Assembly: GCA_017654935.2 (NCBI GenBank)
Contig: CM065690.1
Coordinates: forward strand, 16,754,703-16,818,702
Length of the DNA: 64,000 nucleotides
Reading direction: 5' to 3'
Origin: Phymorhynchus buccinoides
Lineage: Eukaryota; Mollusca; Gastropoda; Neogastropoda; Raphitomidae
Shown in pieces: positions 10,590 to 21,299 of this stretch. Below the pieces are notes generated by a model. That model ran no database searches and had not been told where the DNA came from. It saw only the letters and a list, made by a program, of their open reading frames with translations. Each line of letters opens with the position of its first letter. Position 1 is the stretch's first letter. The translations under genes were made by a program, and so were the position numbers.

Positions 10590-11110
10590 TGCTACACAAT
10601 CTCCCCGTGGGGATACCAGGGGGGATCTTTCGTAAAAATAGTTCTCCCACATTCTGGAAGTACTGTGCTTGTAGCTTCCTCTAATCTGCCGCTCTCTTTG
10701 ACTCTGCCTTTTCCCTTTGCTTTCTGTCATCTACTGTCTTTCTGACTTACTGGCCCCATTCTCCTGTCTTTTTTTCCAAAAAATCTTCCAAATAATTGTT
10801 CTCCCTTGAGCTCCTCAGAAATCGGAATGTGTCGGCTGTATGCAGCGGGGAGACCAGTAAAAACTGAAAAACGGACACATACGTACCTGACCCATTATGG
10901 CCATATGGCCTGGGAACGTAGAAGAAGAAGAATGAAGCTACACAATGATTTGGTATTGGTATTTGGCATATTCTAGTCACAGAGACTTATCTCTGTGAAA
11001 TTCGGACTGCTCTCCCCCGGAGAGCGCGTCGCCGCAAGTGCAGCACCTACCACTTTTTTTTCTTTCTTTTTTTTTGAGAGGGGGAGGCACAGAGTGAGGA
11101 AGGGGTGTGG
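10590..11110 (+). repeat. Dispersed repeat with CTTCCTCTAATCT block, followed by SINE fragment
   Basis: 10600-10930 is a plus-strand copy of the family also at 13960-14400, 19640-20010, 21300-21530, 37930-38260 and, on the minus strand, 16170-16470, 40120-40255, 48480-48720, 54950-55090 and 57660-57840. 10955-11050 is a fragment of the SINE at 42866 (TCTCTGTGAAATTCGG). Confidence 0.75.
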
Positions 11111-11225
11111 GCACACTTGGAAAAGGAGATTAACAAAGCCCTGTGCCCAGGAATGCTTAGCCCTTAGTTTATAAGCACTGGGCCATAAAACGTGCGACAC
11201 GGAAAACAAAATAAATATGTTTTAC

Positions 11226-11426
11226 CTTGCTCTAGAAGGTCTCACAAACCCAGCAGCAGGGCGTGGTCTGGCAAAGCCCTGTGCCCAGGTGTGCAGGTCA
11301 GAGGTCAAGGCCATCTGGCGGGTGGTGAGGATGTTGTTGAGGGTGAGGAAGTGCTTCTCCAGGCGGTTGATGAGGGGGATGGGGAACTTGGCGTACACCG
11401 CCTGCTTCTCCGCCAGCATGATCAGC
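11226..11426 (-). CDS. RNF213: RNF213-like exon 24
   Basis: The exon encodes LIMLAEKQAVYAKFPIPLIN, RLEKHFLTLNNILTTRQM and HTWAQGFARPRPAAGFVRPS. VY-x-KFPIPLINRLEKHF is a diagnostic RNF213 string. The acceptor is TTTCAG and the donor GTAAAA, and the two-base phase fits exon 25. The last 15 or so codons are proline/arginine-rich and less conserved. An inverted-repeat element begins only about 11 bases upstream of the acceptor. Confidence 0.95.
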
Positions 11427-11436
11427 CTGAAACACA

Positions 11437-11808
11437 TCGTCCGTGAAATTCAAAAACCTTGTATATCTCAATGTGGGTAGTTTTGAGAAAAATTGGAAAA
11501 AAACTGTTTTAAAAATTAACTTCGTTGACCACAATTGATTAACTATGATGAATATATTGTTTCAAGACATTGCGAGCTTAGTCCCGCATTTTGTTAAAAT
11601 TACTTAGAATTTTTTATTTTTTGAGAAGATATGAGGTTTTTAGCTAGGTCTGAATTTGGGACTTATGAGTGTCTATTTTCACAACCTCATATGGAAAGTC
11701 GTTAGAGATACGAGCTATTGGTGGAAGGTGGCGAGAGAAAGCTGACTATGTATCTAACTAAAAAAAACCTAAAAATCGAGATACAAGGTTTTTAGATTTC
11801 ACCGACGA
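11437..11808. mobile_element. Inverted-repeat element abutting the exon 24 acceptor
   Basis: TCGTCCGTGAAATTCAAAAA at the left and, inverted, TCGTCGGTGAAATCTAAAAA at the right, then CCTTGTAT on both arms. About 370 bases, no coding capacity. It starts 10 bases beyond the exon 24 border. Confidence 0.7.
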
Positions 11809-12100
11809 CATACAGCATGGAGTTGAAATTCAATCCGAGTAGGTCAACACACCTTATGCTCTGGGCATAGTAAATCAAACTCAATCTCTTTTTCTTCTTC
11901 CATAATGCAGGACCATGCCTAAAATTGGTATTCCAAGGACGGGGGGGCAAAGTCTGTTGGTTCGTTTTTTTACCAACGCCATTTTGTGCCCAACAACAAC
12001 ACTCATCTTACCCAACTAGGTTTGATTAATATTTATTCGATGAATATGAAATTTGACCATCGTGTGTTTTATTATCCAGGCTTAACACTTCCATGACAGG

Positions 12101-12340
12101 AACCTCCGATCGTAGGTTCAGCAGAACATCTCTATCTGCCGGGAACCTCCGATCGTAGGTTCAGCAGAACATCTCTATCTGCCGGGAACCTCCGATCGTA
12201 GGTTCAGCAGAACATCTCTATCTGCCGGGAACCTCCGATCGTAGGTTCAGCAGAACATCTCTATCTGCCGGGAACCTCCGATCGTAGGTTCAGCAGAACA
12301 TCTCTATCTGACGGGAACCTCCAATCGTAGGTACAATGGT
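12101..12340. repeat. 43-base minisatellite, 5.5 copies
   Basis: AACCTCCGATCGTAGGTT recurs at 12101, 12144, 12187, 12230, 12273 and, mutated, 12316. The 18-base core is itself a near palindrome around CGATCG. Copies 1-5 are almost identical. Confidence 0.95.
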
Positions 12341-12429
12341 CTAAGGTACAAAACTCCCCGTTATAGCAGCGGACTTTTCTTGTTTGATTTGACAGTTACT
12401 TCCCCTGAATACTGAAACGGAAATTGCAT

Positions 12430-12611
12430 TGCTCGTTTGTATGCAGTCGAAATTTGAGATTTTTTCACGAAAATTGTCCAAAAAAAGAGGTCCGAGTGGC
12501 GAGGAGATTGTTTGGTTGCTCGAACTTGATGAAGATGAAAGTAATGCTAGCAATCAGTCAGGTTTTAAGGATGAAAGTAGTGAAAATAATGTAAGTACTG
12601 ATGAAATATAA
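12430..12611 (+). pseudogene. Possible piggyBac-type transposase N-terminal remnant
   Basis: The 60-codon frame has GEEIVWLLELDEDESNASNQ and an acidic serine-rich end, reminiscent of piggyBac transposase N-termini. No catalytic region follows, and the frame stops at 12611. Weak call. Confidence 0.25.
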
Positions 12612-13204
12612 CAGTGAGTGCCCATTATGAGTACTCTAGTGAGAATGTGACAACAAAAAGTGTTGTTATCGGCAGAATCGTTCGATCTCGTCGCGGAGTT
12701 CGATCTCGAAGTCAAGCAGCATCTCGGCTGTAAATCGTTCATGCAATATTTTCACAAAGCATAAAATTGAATTAAGCATCATAAAGTACAGAAAGCTTGG
12801 TGCATATCAGACTTCATTTAGGGTCTGAAACAATGTTTGATCACAAGCAGTTACCCTATTCAACAATAATGTTTCCAGTGCAGCCTCAGGCCAGCAGAGT
12901 GGCTTCACTGATGCGGTGCCAGTCACAATAGTGTTATGTGGGCTTCCTACCATAGCTAGGCCATTTACGAGCAGACTTTTACCAACATGATTGCTTTACA
13001 AAATGATCTTTGATCCCAATTATTTCACTGAACCAACTCAAGGCATTTCCATAATCCCTAAGTAAACTGAATGCCATTCTTGTTTGTTGTTGTTGTTGTT
13101 GTTGCTTGTAAGATAATCATAAAATAAAGAACCATACAACGCTTGATCTATAAGTGGAATATTGTAACTTTCAAGGACAAAAACTCACCAACACCCGTTG
13201 TACA

Positions 13205-13430
13205 CAAATTGTAATAATAAAGAATATTTTATATAGCGCGCGTTCTAGGTACTACTCATGGTGCTTTACAAAAACTAAGAATCGCTCCACATACAAAATT
13301 AGTCATATCAAACATAATCAGACGCGCTCGCATACCCACCCTCACCCTCACGCTGTGACATACTCATAGACATAAAAACATGCACCCACGCACAACACAC
13401 AAACGTGTTCACACCCACATACACAAATCT
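13205..13430. repeat. Dispersed repeat with TATATAGCGCGCG lead
   Basis: Shared with 53365-53580: CGCGCGTTCTAGGT, CTTTACAAAAACTAAGAATC and CGCTCGCATACCCACCCTCA. Probably the 3' part of a LINE or SINE inserted after an ATT-rich tail. Confidence 0.7.
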
Positions 13431-13599
13431 GAAATTGTACTTGAATATTGTAACTTTGTAAGAAATAATTTGCCGCAAGTCATTACTCTCGTTTGAGGGA
13501 GCATCTGATACAACTTAGCTAATAACATCTTGTAATAATGCAATTATAAAAAAGACTGGAAGTGGAAGCGCTAAAAACCTCACCCCTCCAACAAAATAC

Positions 13600-13685
13600 C
13601 TGAACTGACGATGCACCCGACATTTGACGCGGTGAGTTCCCAGACCCAGATCAACGTAACGCTCCCCTCCAAACGAGGCGTAGTA
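13600..13685 (-). CDS. RNF213: RNF213-like exon 23
   Basis: The exon encodes YYASFGGERYVDLGLGTHRV then KCRVHRQFR (last codon split). GG-x-x-YVDLGLGTHRVKCRVH is diagnostic for RNF213. The acceptor is GTTCAG and the donor GTATTT. Confidence 0.97.
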
Positions 13686-13732
13686 CTGAACACACAGAAG
13701 ACGCATCATGACTGACTCAACAATGATGGAAG

Positions 13733-14400
13733 ATGTTATGTGCTTAAACTCTGCTGAAGATGGAGTGTGGCTGCCCATGTGGCGGGGTAATCAAAAACGG
13801 TCACGCGCGTAATGTTCTCATCCCTAACTGATGCATTTGTACCGTAGTGTTCAAGTGCTTCGTCTGTGATCCCTGGAGTCTTTTAGCCAGGGTACGCAAA
13901 CAAACAAACAAATACTTAATGGTCCCCTCCAAACAAAGTGCATTTCTGAACACACAAACTTCCCCCATGGGAATACCGGGGGGGGGTGGGGGTGGGGGGG
14001 GGGTGACTTTTGCATAAATAGATCCCCCCCCACACCTTCTGGAACCCCTCTCCCCCCCTATCCCCATAACTTCACATATAAGTAATGTCCCATATGTTCT
14101 TTTAAAGAGCGGGAGGACGTTAAGCATAACAGACCTTCTGGAAGTTCTTTGCTTGTAACTTCCTCTAATCTATCACTCTCTTTGACTCTGCCTTTTCCCT
14201 TTGCTTACTGTCATCTGCTACCTTTCTGGCTTACCGGTCCATTCTCCTTTTTTCCAGAAAAACTTTCAAAAACATTTCCTCCAGCTGAAGTCGGACTTGC
14301 TGGGCCTATTTCTTAATTAGGCGCATAACGGCAGCATGACGCAGCTGTGCTCATAATTGACAGGAAACTGTCTGAGCGATCAAAGAAGAAGAAGAAGAAG
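13733..14400. repeat. Two dispersed repeats in tandem
   Basis: 13733-13900 belongs to a family with GTGTGGCTGCCCATGTGGCG and CATCCCTAGCTGGTGCATTT-type blocks (other copies 17925-18090, 29238-29400, 45003-45170, 62580-62750). 13960-14400 is the CTTCCTCTAATCT family with a GAAGAAGAAGAAG tail. Confidence 0.75.
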
Positions 14401-14751
14401 AAGATGCAGACACATCATGGTTCAAGTGTTGAAAGATGTTGAATACGTAACGCTCCCCACCCACAGTAACACTCGTCACCCGCATAAACCAATTTAAAGT
14501 GTTTTATCCATTAGGCTTACACTGTTTTATGGTGGTATGCCACTTGTAAGGCCTTTTCCTATCCCTAACCACAATCAATGATAAAAATATTTGCCTCTGT
14601 TGAAATAACTTGAAACAAATAGATCTCTGTGGGAAACTAAAAGGAGTCAGCATGAGGGGAATCGGTGTACTGTGCACCAAACATGGCACAGCAGTGAACA
14701 CACAAAGCCACATCATGATTCAACAAAGACATTACAGACTACAATCTTCTT

Positions 14752-15380
14752 TCAGGCATGAAAGTGGATGAAGATCAAAAAAGAGGAGATTTTTTCGGCC
14801 GAGTAATCCTTCCACCCGGATTTTCACCTAACGTCGGAAGTTTTGTTGAAGGGGGGGGGGGGGGGGGCAGAACATTCCCCCAATTTTTTTTCCAGCACAA
14901 ACATCTTTCAAAGATCAAAGAATAAGATTTTTTTTTCAGCCCCAAAAAAATCCTTCCACCCGGATTTTCACCTAACGTCCGATGTTTTGTTGACGGGGAG
15001 GAGAGGGTGCACAACGTTTCCCCCAAAAAATTTTCCAACCACCTTTTCACCTACCTCACGTCACAAGTTTTGTTCAACGAGGAGGGGGGATAATCGATTC
15101 CGAAAATTTGGTCGCCACAAATAGCCTTCCACCCACATTTTCAGCTAACATCGCTACTTTTGTTGAGCGGGAGCTACTCATTTCGCCTTCCTTCGCACAA
15201 TTGAAGCGAGTGAGCTAAAGCGACTTCCGGTTAACCAGTTTGAGAATCGCCAAATAGAGACTTGTAGATATAAGAATTCAACAAGATCGGTCCTTTACGC
15301 GGAAATTTTTTTTTATCCGCGGAAGTTTTGCAAAATTTCTGCGGATTTTCAGCGAAACGCAGAATTCTTTCATGCCTGTT
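14752..15380. mobile_element. Inverted-repeat element CAGGCATGAAAG with internal repeats
   Basis: CAGGCATGAAAG at the left and CTTTCATGCCTG at the right. Inside, CCTTCCACCCGGATTTTCAC recurs at about 14807 and 14953, with a decayed third at 15123, separated by G-tracts. hAT-like, non-autonomous. Confidence 0.7.
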
Positions 15381-15749
15381 CTTTAGATCACAAAACATCC
15401 TCTCCTTTTAATACTTCCAAAACAGCAGAGTGTAACCACATGATAATCAATGGAAAGACATTCTCGTGGGTGCTCCTGGGAAATTAAAAAGATCCTGCAA
15501 GGGGACGGCCCCGGCGGAGTGCAGGAGCAGCGCACACACACACATTTACTGCTATTTTTTCACCCCTCTAGACTAGTACAAGCGCTACATTCCTTTGAAT
15601 ATAGCAAATGCTTATATATAGGCGCTTTTTATTGTACAAGTTTGTGTGTGTTTGTAAGAAAATCGTTTCTGAAATTCTCATAATCCGGAGACACGGTCCA
15701 TTTAAAAATCCTGCAATTCAGGACATCCTGAAAGAAGGAGCAACCATGC

Positions 15750-16700
15750 ATTCTGATCAATGGACTTCTTCTTCTTCTTCTTCTTCTTCGGTGTTTGATG
15801 CTTTTGTTAGCATCAGATTTAAGACCAGCCATTATGACGAAGCCCACAGTCTTCTCCAGGTCGTGGTGGCTGCCCCAGAGCTGCACCTGTAGCTCCACTC
15901 ATCCCAGGCCAGGTCTGGCACCGTAGAGCATGGTGGGTTGGGCAGTGCTGTAGGATGTGTTCTGGAGTCTGAGGTCCTGAGCTGCACCTGTAGCTCTACT
16001 CACCCCAGGCCAGGTCTGGCACCGTAGAGCATGGTGGGTTGGGCAGTGCTGTAGAATGTGTTCTGGAGTCTGAGGTCCTGAGCTGTACCTGTAGCTCTAC
16101 TCACCCCAGGCCAGGTCTGGCACCGTAGAGCATGGTGGGTTGGGCAGTGCTGCAAGATGCGTTCTTCTTCTTCGTCTTCTGCGTTCACAGGCCATATGGC
16201 CATAATGGGTAAGGTATGCGCATATGTGTCCAATTTTCAGTTTTCACTGGTCTCCCCGCTGCGTACACAGCTGACACATTCCCATTTCGGAAGAAACATT
16301 TTTTGGAAGATTTTTTTTTTTTAAGGCAGTAGAATGGGCCAATAAGTCAGAAAGATAGTAGATGATAGAAAGCAAAGGGTAAAGGCAGAGTCAAAGAGAG
16401 TGGAAGATTAGAGGAAGTAAGCATAGAACTTCCAGAGGGTGGGGGAACTATTTTTTTAATGAAAGACCCCCGGTATCCCCCGCGGGGAGAGGCTCGTGGA
16501 GGGAGCGGGGTTGTCCAGCTCCGCGCATGGAGGCTCGAGGCCCCACAAGGTGTGGTCTGAAGTCTGAGGTCCTGAGCCACACAAACATTCATCAGTGTGG
16601 GAAATTCTGATTCGGTTGAGGAGGCTCGATAGTCTGCAATGGCCAGTCCAGTCCTCAGCCGGAAGAGGACTGCTTGCTGGTATCTCTGCAGCGGATGCAT
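15750..16700 (-). pseudogene. LINE endonuclease/reverse transcriptase C-terminal part, with triplicated segment
   Basis: Minus-strand blocks: QQAVLFRLRTGLAIADY at about 16.65 kb, ILQHCPTHHALRCQTWPGV at about 16.15 kb, and QLWGSHHDLEKTVGFVIMAG at about 15.85 kb. These follow the order of the C-terminus of a LINE with an HCP-type tail motif. The middle part (15880-16165) is a 101-base tandem repeat of about three copies. 16165-16500 is an inserted dispersed repeat. Frames are broken. Confidence 0.8.
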
Positions 16701-16949
16701 CGGGTCAACACCCGCCTTCTTTGCCCAGCCTTCTCTTCCACGGGGAGATCAACAAACAGTCTTCTTCTTCTTCCAATTACTGGACAGGGCCCTATCGCGG
16801 GCGTTTGAAGTCCAACTAACTGGTCACATTAGGCAGGCGGCATTAAAAACAGGATTTTAAAAAAGAGCAGTACTGTACTAAAAGTCTTGCGTTAAAACTT
16901 TTTATATTTCCGCATGGATTTTTAGCAGAAAGAGGCCCGGTGGCTGGTG

Positions 16950-17110
16950 GTGATGCCACCAAGGCCGGCCCTGAAAACTTCTGGACTGATGGTGTCTGTC
17001 ATGGCTGTAGGGAGTGAGTTCCATTCTCTCAGCGAGCGAGGCAAGAAGGAATAGTAGAGGACCGGGTGTGCTGTCCTTTCTTGAAAGAATCCCTGTGACC
17101 CTCTTGTTCT
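16950..17110 (-). pseudogene. LINE C-terminal tail fragment
   Basis: The minus strand reads SFLPRSLREWNSLPTAMTD followed by SPEVFRAGLGG, the common end of LINE reverse transcriptases, after a frameshifted start. Confidence 0.7.
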
Positions 17111-17161
17111 GGGGTCACTGGGGCGTAGGTATAGTCACATTTATGTACATAAGCACCTGGC

Positions 17162-17203
17162 TCTGACCGGGTTTGGGGCATCGTACAGACTCTCATACAG
17201 ACA
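17162..17203 (-). repeat. Decayed copy of exon 22 end and donor
   Basis: Plus-strand GGCATCGTACAGACTCTCAT repeats GGCATCGTACAGACTCTCGT of the true exon end, preceded by CTCTGACCGGGTTTG in place of GCTGACCTGGTTGA. The offset is about 95 bases. The copy is degenerate at the Leu-Asn-Gln codons, so it is not coding. Confidence 0.8.
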
Positions 17204-17261
17204 GACAAAGCGAAAGGTATACGATTATATGCATGCAGACACTCATAGAAAAGATGCTGAC

Positions 17262-17369
17262 CTGGTTGAGGGCATCGTACAGACTCTCGTACAGGTTCTC
17301 CAGGTTGAGCAGGATGACCGTCTGGCCCATCTCCATGCACACCTTGATGCGGTTGATGTTACGACAAAT
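17262..17369 (-). CDS. RNF213: RNF213-like exon 22
   Basis: Thirty-six codons encoding ICRNINRIKVCMEMGQTVIL and LNLENLYESLYDALNQ, one of the most conserved RNF213 segments. The acceptor is CCACAG and the donor GTCAGC. A decayed copy of its end lies 95 bases downstream in the intron. Confidence 0.97.
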
Positions 17370-17371
17370 CT

Positions 17372-17645
17372 GTGGAAAACACACACACACACACGCACAC
17401 GCGCACACACAGACACACGCACACGCACACACACACACCATGGGTGCGTGCAGTGACCAACACTTTTGCCTGAACTTTCTTGCCGAAACCCAATGTACAA
17501 AAGAATTATATCATGTTAAAGAGCCCTTTCTTCAGGCACTCAGCTGCCTGAAGCAGCATCAAATGGACTGAATTCAGGCTTCAGGCATACCCACATGCAG
17601 CCCTGCACACACACACACACGCGCACACACTCACCCACACACACA
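17372..17645. repeat. CA tracts flanking a unique stretch
   Basis: CA-rich tracts at 17378-17440 and 17605-17650 beside the exon 22 acceptor. Between them no gene is seen. Confidence 0.85.
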
Positions 17646-17924
17646 CATTGAAAATGCGTCTAAAGATTCAAAAGCAATCATACTTCAACAAGAGGATTTT
17701 TCATTCTCTTTGCTTGAATTTACTTTATCGGGTTTTTTAAAAGCCAGTTTATAAAAACAACATGCTTCAAAGTGCAAGTTCCGCCTTGGCATAAGGCTGT
17801 GTCAGACCAATTGACATAAGCTAGAACACCAAGGCTACATCAAAATGTTATGTTCTGCAAAGTTATGCGGGGATTGTCTTTAGCCATGGCAAGCTCCTAG
17901 CATAACATCATCAGTCCAAAAACC

Positions 17925-18603
17925 TCCAAAGTCAGTGTGGCTGCCCATGTGGTGGGGTAATCAAAAAACGGTCACACACGTAATGTTCTCATCCCTAGCT
18001 GGTGCATTTGTACCATAGTGTTCAAGTGCTTCGGCTGTTGGGATGATCCCTGGAGTCTTTAAGCCACGGTACGACAACAATAACAACAAAGCGCAAGTTA
18101 CTGTCCAGGCAGCTGTATCTTGAATTAGACTTGTACTTATGAGAAGAATGTTTTTTTAAAAGGCCTCCTAATTTATCATATGTCCGATTACCTCATTTGA
18201 AATAGCCATTGCGGCAAGCATAGCATGGTCGATTGTTGAAATATAAATGATACGAATGCTTGCGAAGAAGAATTTTGGACGAGAGAGCTGGGCATGTGTT
18301 CACAAAAGAAGCTTCGTCATAAATGTAATATTTTTGTCCTGAATTCCTAACAATTTAACCCTTTCACCACCAATGTCGCATTTAAGCACCACAATGGTTT
18401 AACACCCATATCACTAAAAGGCATCAAACCAGGGCCTATTATAGATCTGAAGACCATATTTTCTTAATTTGGGGAGGTAAGGATTGGCCTAATGTCATAC
18501 ATTTCACAGAAGAATTTCTAATATTGCATATAATTTTTTTTCTCTACCCAGTTAAATTCAATGGTAGTTTTTAGCTGAAAAATGGCTGGCGGCGAAAAGG
18601 TTA
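17925..18603. mobile_element. Dispersed repeat plus TTAA short element
   Basis: 17925-18090 is the GTGTGGCTGCCCATGTGG family. 18354-18603 is a TTAA element (TTAACCCTTTCACCACC to GGCGAAAAGGTTAA). Between them, AT-rich sequence without a gene. Confidence 0.8.
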
Positions 18604-18795
18604 AGCAAAGAAAAGCACACCCAAGTTGATCCCCTGTTCAAGCTCGTGCCTTCTGGCAGCTTTACTATTCAGTCAAGTACACAGTGCCATTCCCAATCCG
18701 TGAAATTGCCTATTTTATGAAATGGGCAAAATGCTTTGCCCAATTTATTAAACGGACAATGTATATCACATTTTTGAGTCCCCATTCACACAGGT

Positions 18796-19552
18796 ACAGT
18801 GAAACCTGTTTAGTACGAATTCCAGGGGAGAGGGCCAATTTACTCGTTGTAAGCATTGCTCGTTCAAACCATTTTATCGATTTTGGCAAGCCTGACGAAC
18901 CTATCAATCGGTCCTCACATCTACTGTGATGTGCGTGTTGGTAACGTGTGAAAAAGACAGAAAAACGGAAACAACACACTTACCCAACAAAGCATGGTTG
19001 TAAGCCCAGTATCCTGTATCCATAGGGTTTTTAATGCCGATTACATACACTTTAAAACAGTTTATTAACACACGATAACATCAAAAACATAAAATCCACA
19101 CACGCGCTTTAAGAGAAAGTTAAAATTTCCCGGAAGATCAATGCGCAAAGAGTGAGTCCAGTGTCGTCTGCTTGCGCTGCAGACACCCAAGTTGTTATAT
19201 CGGCCAATCAGAATGCCGCTTACATATTGAGGGGTCAGTCAAGATGGCGATGTTGTTGTCAGTGTGTTCTCGTTCTAGCCAGGTAGTTGTGCAAGAAAGC
19301 TTGACTTTGGGATGGCGGTGTGGTTGTAAGTGCGTTCTCGTTCTAACCGCGTAGTTTTTGCATAAAAGCTTGACTTAGGGAGTCAATAAATTGTACGTTA
19401 TATGCAAGTTGCTCGTTGTAGCGAGCTCGTTGTATGCAGAATTATTTAACAAGGAAAAAGAAGGCTTGTGGTCGGGAATTTTGAAACCACTCGTTAAACA
19501 CGGGCTCTCGTTTAAACCGTACTCGTACTAAATGGGTTTCCCTGTATTGATT
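18796..19552. mobile_element. Mariner-like element TACAGTGAAACC / GGTTTCCCTGTA
   Basis: ACAGTGAAACCTGTTTAGTA at the left and TACTAAATGGGTTTCCCTGT at the right form the terminal repeats, flanked by TA. Interior of about 755 bases with no intact transposase. Confidence 0.75.
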
Positions 19553-20056
19553 CAGATTGATTCAATGGTATCACACTTTTCTACATTGTATTTGCACCCC
19601 TATCCTAGCAAGTTATAAATTGGCTATTTCACGGACTGGGCAAACCATTTTCACGGACTGGGGATACTGGGGGTCTTCTGTACAAATAGTTCCCCCACCT
19701 TCTGGAAGTTCTGTGCTTGTAACTTCCTTTAATCTGTCACTCTCTTTGACTATGCCTTTTCCCTTTGCTTACTGTCATCTGCTACCTTTCTGGCTTACCG
19801 GTCCATTCTCCTTTTTTCAAGAAATCTGCTATCTTTCTATCTTACTGGTCCATTCTCCTGCCTTTTTTCTATAAATTCTTACAAAGATTTCTTCAGCCGA
19901 AGTCGGACATGCTGGGCCTAACTATTTCTTAGTTAGGCGCATAATGGCAGCATGACGCATCTACACTCATATGACAGGAAACTGTCTGAGCGAGCGAAGA
20001 AGAAGAATGGATTGGGCATAACACCATGACCTGCTTCAAGCCGTCCCTCCCAGTAC

Positions 20057-20189
20057 CTGCGTGTACTCCTGGTCCTTGGGGAAGCTGCTGCCGAAGATGG
20101 GCACCACGCGGCGGTCAGTCAGCAGGTTTTCCGACAGGATGGTCAGCCCCCCGTAGTTCTCAGTCAGCAGCAACAGGTAGCGACTGTCG
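20057..20189 (-). CDS. RNF213: RNF213-like exon 21
   Basis: The exon encodes DSRYLLLLTENYGGLTILSE, NLLTDRRVVP and IFGSSFPKDQEYTQ. RYLLLLTENY and FGSSFPKDQEYTQ are near-invariant RNF213 strings, in the module after AAA4 that lacks a canonical P-loop. The acceptor is ATTCAG and the donor GTACTG. Confidence 0.97.
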
Positions 20190-20344
20190 CTGAATCAGAA
20201 TAAACAACAGACAAGAGATTCTCAGAGGATCAGAAAGGAGGAAAAAAGAGGCGAGAGTCCGGGCGCTGGCACAGGCCCGTAGTGGGGTCCAGAGGGCAAA
20301 TTCCCCTGAAGCTGAAGAATTTTTGCGTTTGAACCTTTAAAAAC

Positions 20345-20430
20345 CAGCTAAAGTATTACAAATTTAATCTCCAAATGACAACTTTTCCGTTGCCACTGGG
20401 TTTAACGTGTGCTAAGTGCATGGGTACACG

Positions 20431-20461
<31 letters not shown>

Positions 20462-20580
20462 TCCATGTTCAGACTGTAAAGCCTAATGCAAAGCGAGATG
20501 AAAAATCCCCTGTACTCAAGTTCGAACTCGGGTTCACTTGAAACAAGGCGAACACGTTACCTCTGGGCCAATGTACACCT
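20345..20580 (-). mobile_element. tRNA-derived SINE, truncated
   Basis: Shares AAATGACAACTTTTCCGTTGCC, GGGACCTCGGTTTATTGTCT and, at its tRNA-like end, GTTCGAACTCGGGTTCACTT. The right end matches a box B (GGTTCGAA) when read on the minus strand. Confidence 0.75.
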
Positions 20581-20774
20581 AGTGGCGATGATATGCAAAT
20601 TGCAACTAAGTTCAGAAAGTTTTCAATAAATGATAACCATTCGTTCAATCGGCAAAACAGATATAACATAGAACATGCAAAGAAATGAGTGACGCTATCA
20701 GGATTGAAATACGGATGCAGTGTCAAGCCACCCACAGATGTGTTGAATCTAAAGCCAAAGACTCGACTATTATT

Positions 20775-21033
20775 TGCTATTTGCTATTTTGGTATTTGGT
20801 ACTTTATAGTCACAGAGGCGTCTCTGTGAAATTCGGGTTGCTCCCACCTGGAGAGAACGTCGCAGACAGAGGTGTGCCACCCTTTTATTTTATTTTATTA
20901 TTTTAATAATTTGCATGGGTTTTTTGTGTGACTGATGAGGAAGGGAATGGTGGGTGGGGTCAATTTTGACCAAATGACAACTTTTTTGTTGCCACTGGGT
21001 TTTTTTAACGTGTGCTAAGTGCATAGGTACACG

Positions 21034-21064
<31 letters not shown>

Positions 21065-21175
21065 TCCACGTTCAGGCCATAAGGCTTAGTGCAGAGTGAG
21101 AGGGAAAATCCCCTGTACCCAGGTTCGAACTCTGGTTCATTGCGCGCGAGGGAAACGCGCTACCTCTGTGCCACT
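20775..21175 (-). mobile_element. tRNA-derived SINE, full length
   Basis: Read on the minus strand it starts with an A-box-like TGGCACAGAGGTAGCGCG and a B-box-like GTTCGAACC. It ends in a TCTCTGTGACTATAAAGTAC tail. Other copies are at 26490-26815 and 52130-52490; all have the tail TTTATAGTCACAGAGGCG on the plus strand. Confidence 0.85.
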
Positions 21176-21214
21176 ATTACAATCGGTCATGGTGTAAACA
21201 TGCATCAGACTTAC

Positions 21215-21288
21215 CCGCCCATGTCGTCTCCACTGAGAGCGGCCTTGATCAGACCCGAGGGGGTGCAGTCTGGGTCATCCGCCCTGGG
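21215..21288 (-). CDS. RNF213: RNF213-like exon 20
   Basis: The exon encodes PRADDPDCTPSGLIKAALSG then DDMG with a split glycine. The acceptor is TTTCAG and the donor GTAAGT. The GLIKAAL then D-x-x-SRYLLLLTENY context matches RNF213, where this short exon carries a variable linker. Confidence 0.92.
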
Positions 21289-21299
21289 CTGAAACATTG

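Noticed and set aside
15750..15898. An extra RNF213-like exon (QLWGSHHDLEKTVGFVIMAG)
   Set aside because: It follows, in order, other LINE C-terminal motifs and would break the phase between exons 22 and 23, which already join exactly.
16000..16165. Donor-containing exon array (GGGGTGAGTAG after QPTMLYGARPGL)
   Set aside because: The alternative frame of the same DNA is the LINE motif ILQHCPTHHALRCQTWP; the donor-like site is coincidental.
19172..19354. Small plus-strand gene
   Set aside because: The frame lies in the interior of a mariner-like non-autonomous element and shows no domain or codon pattern.
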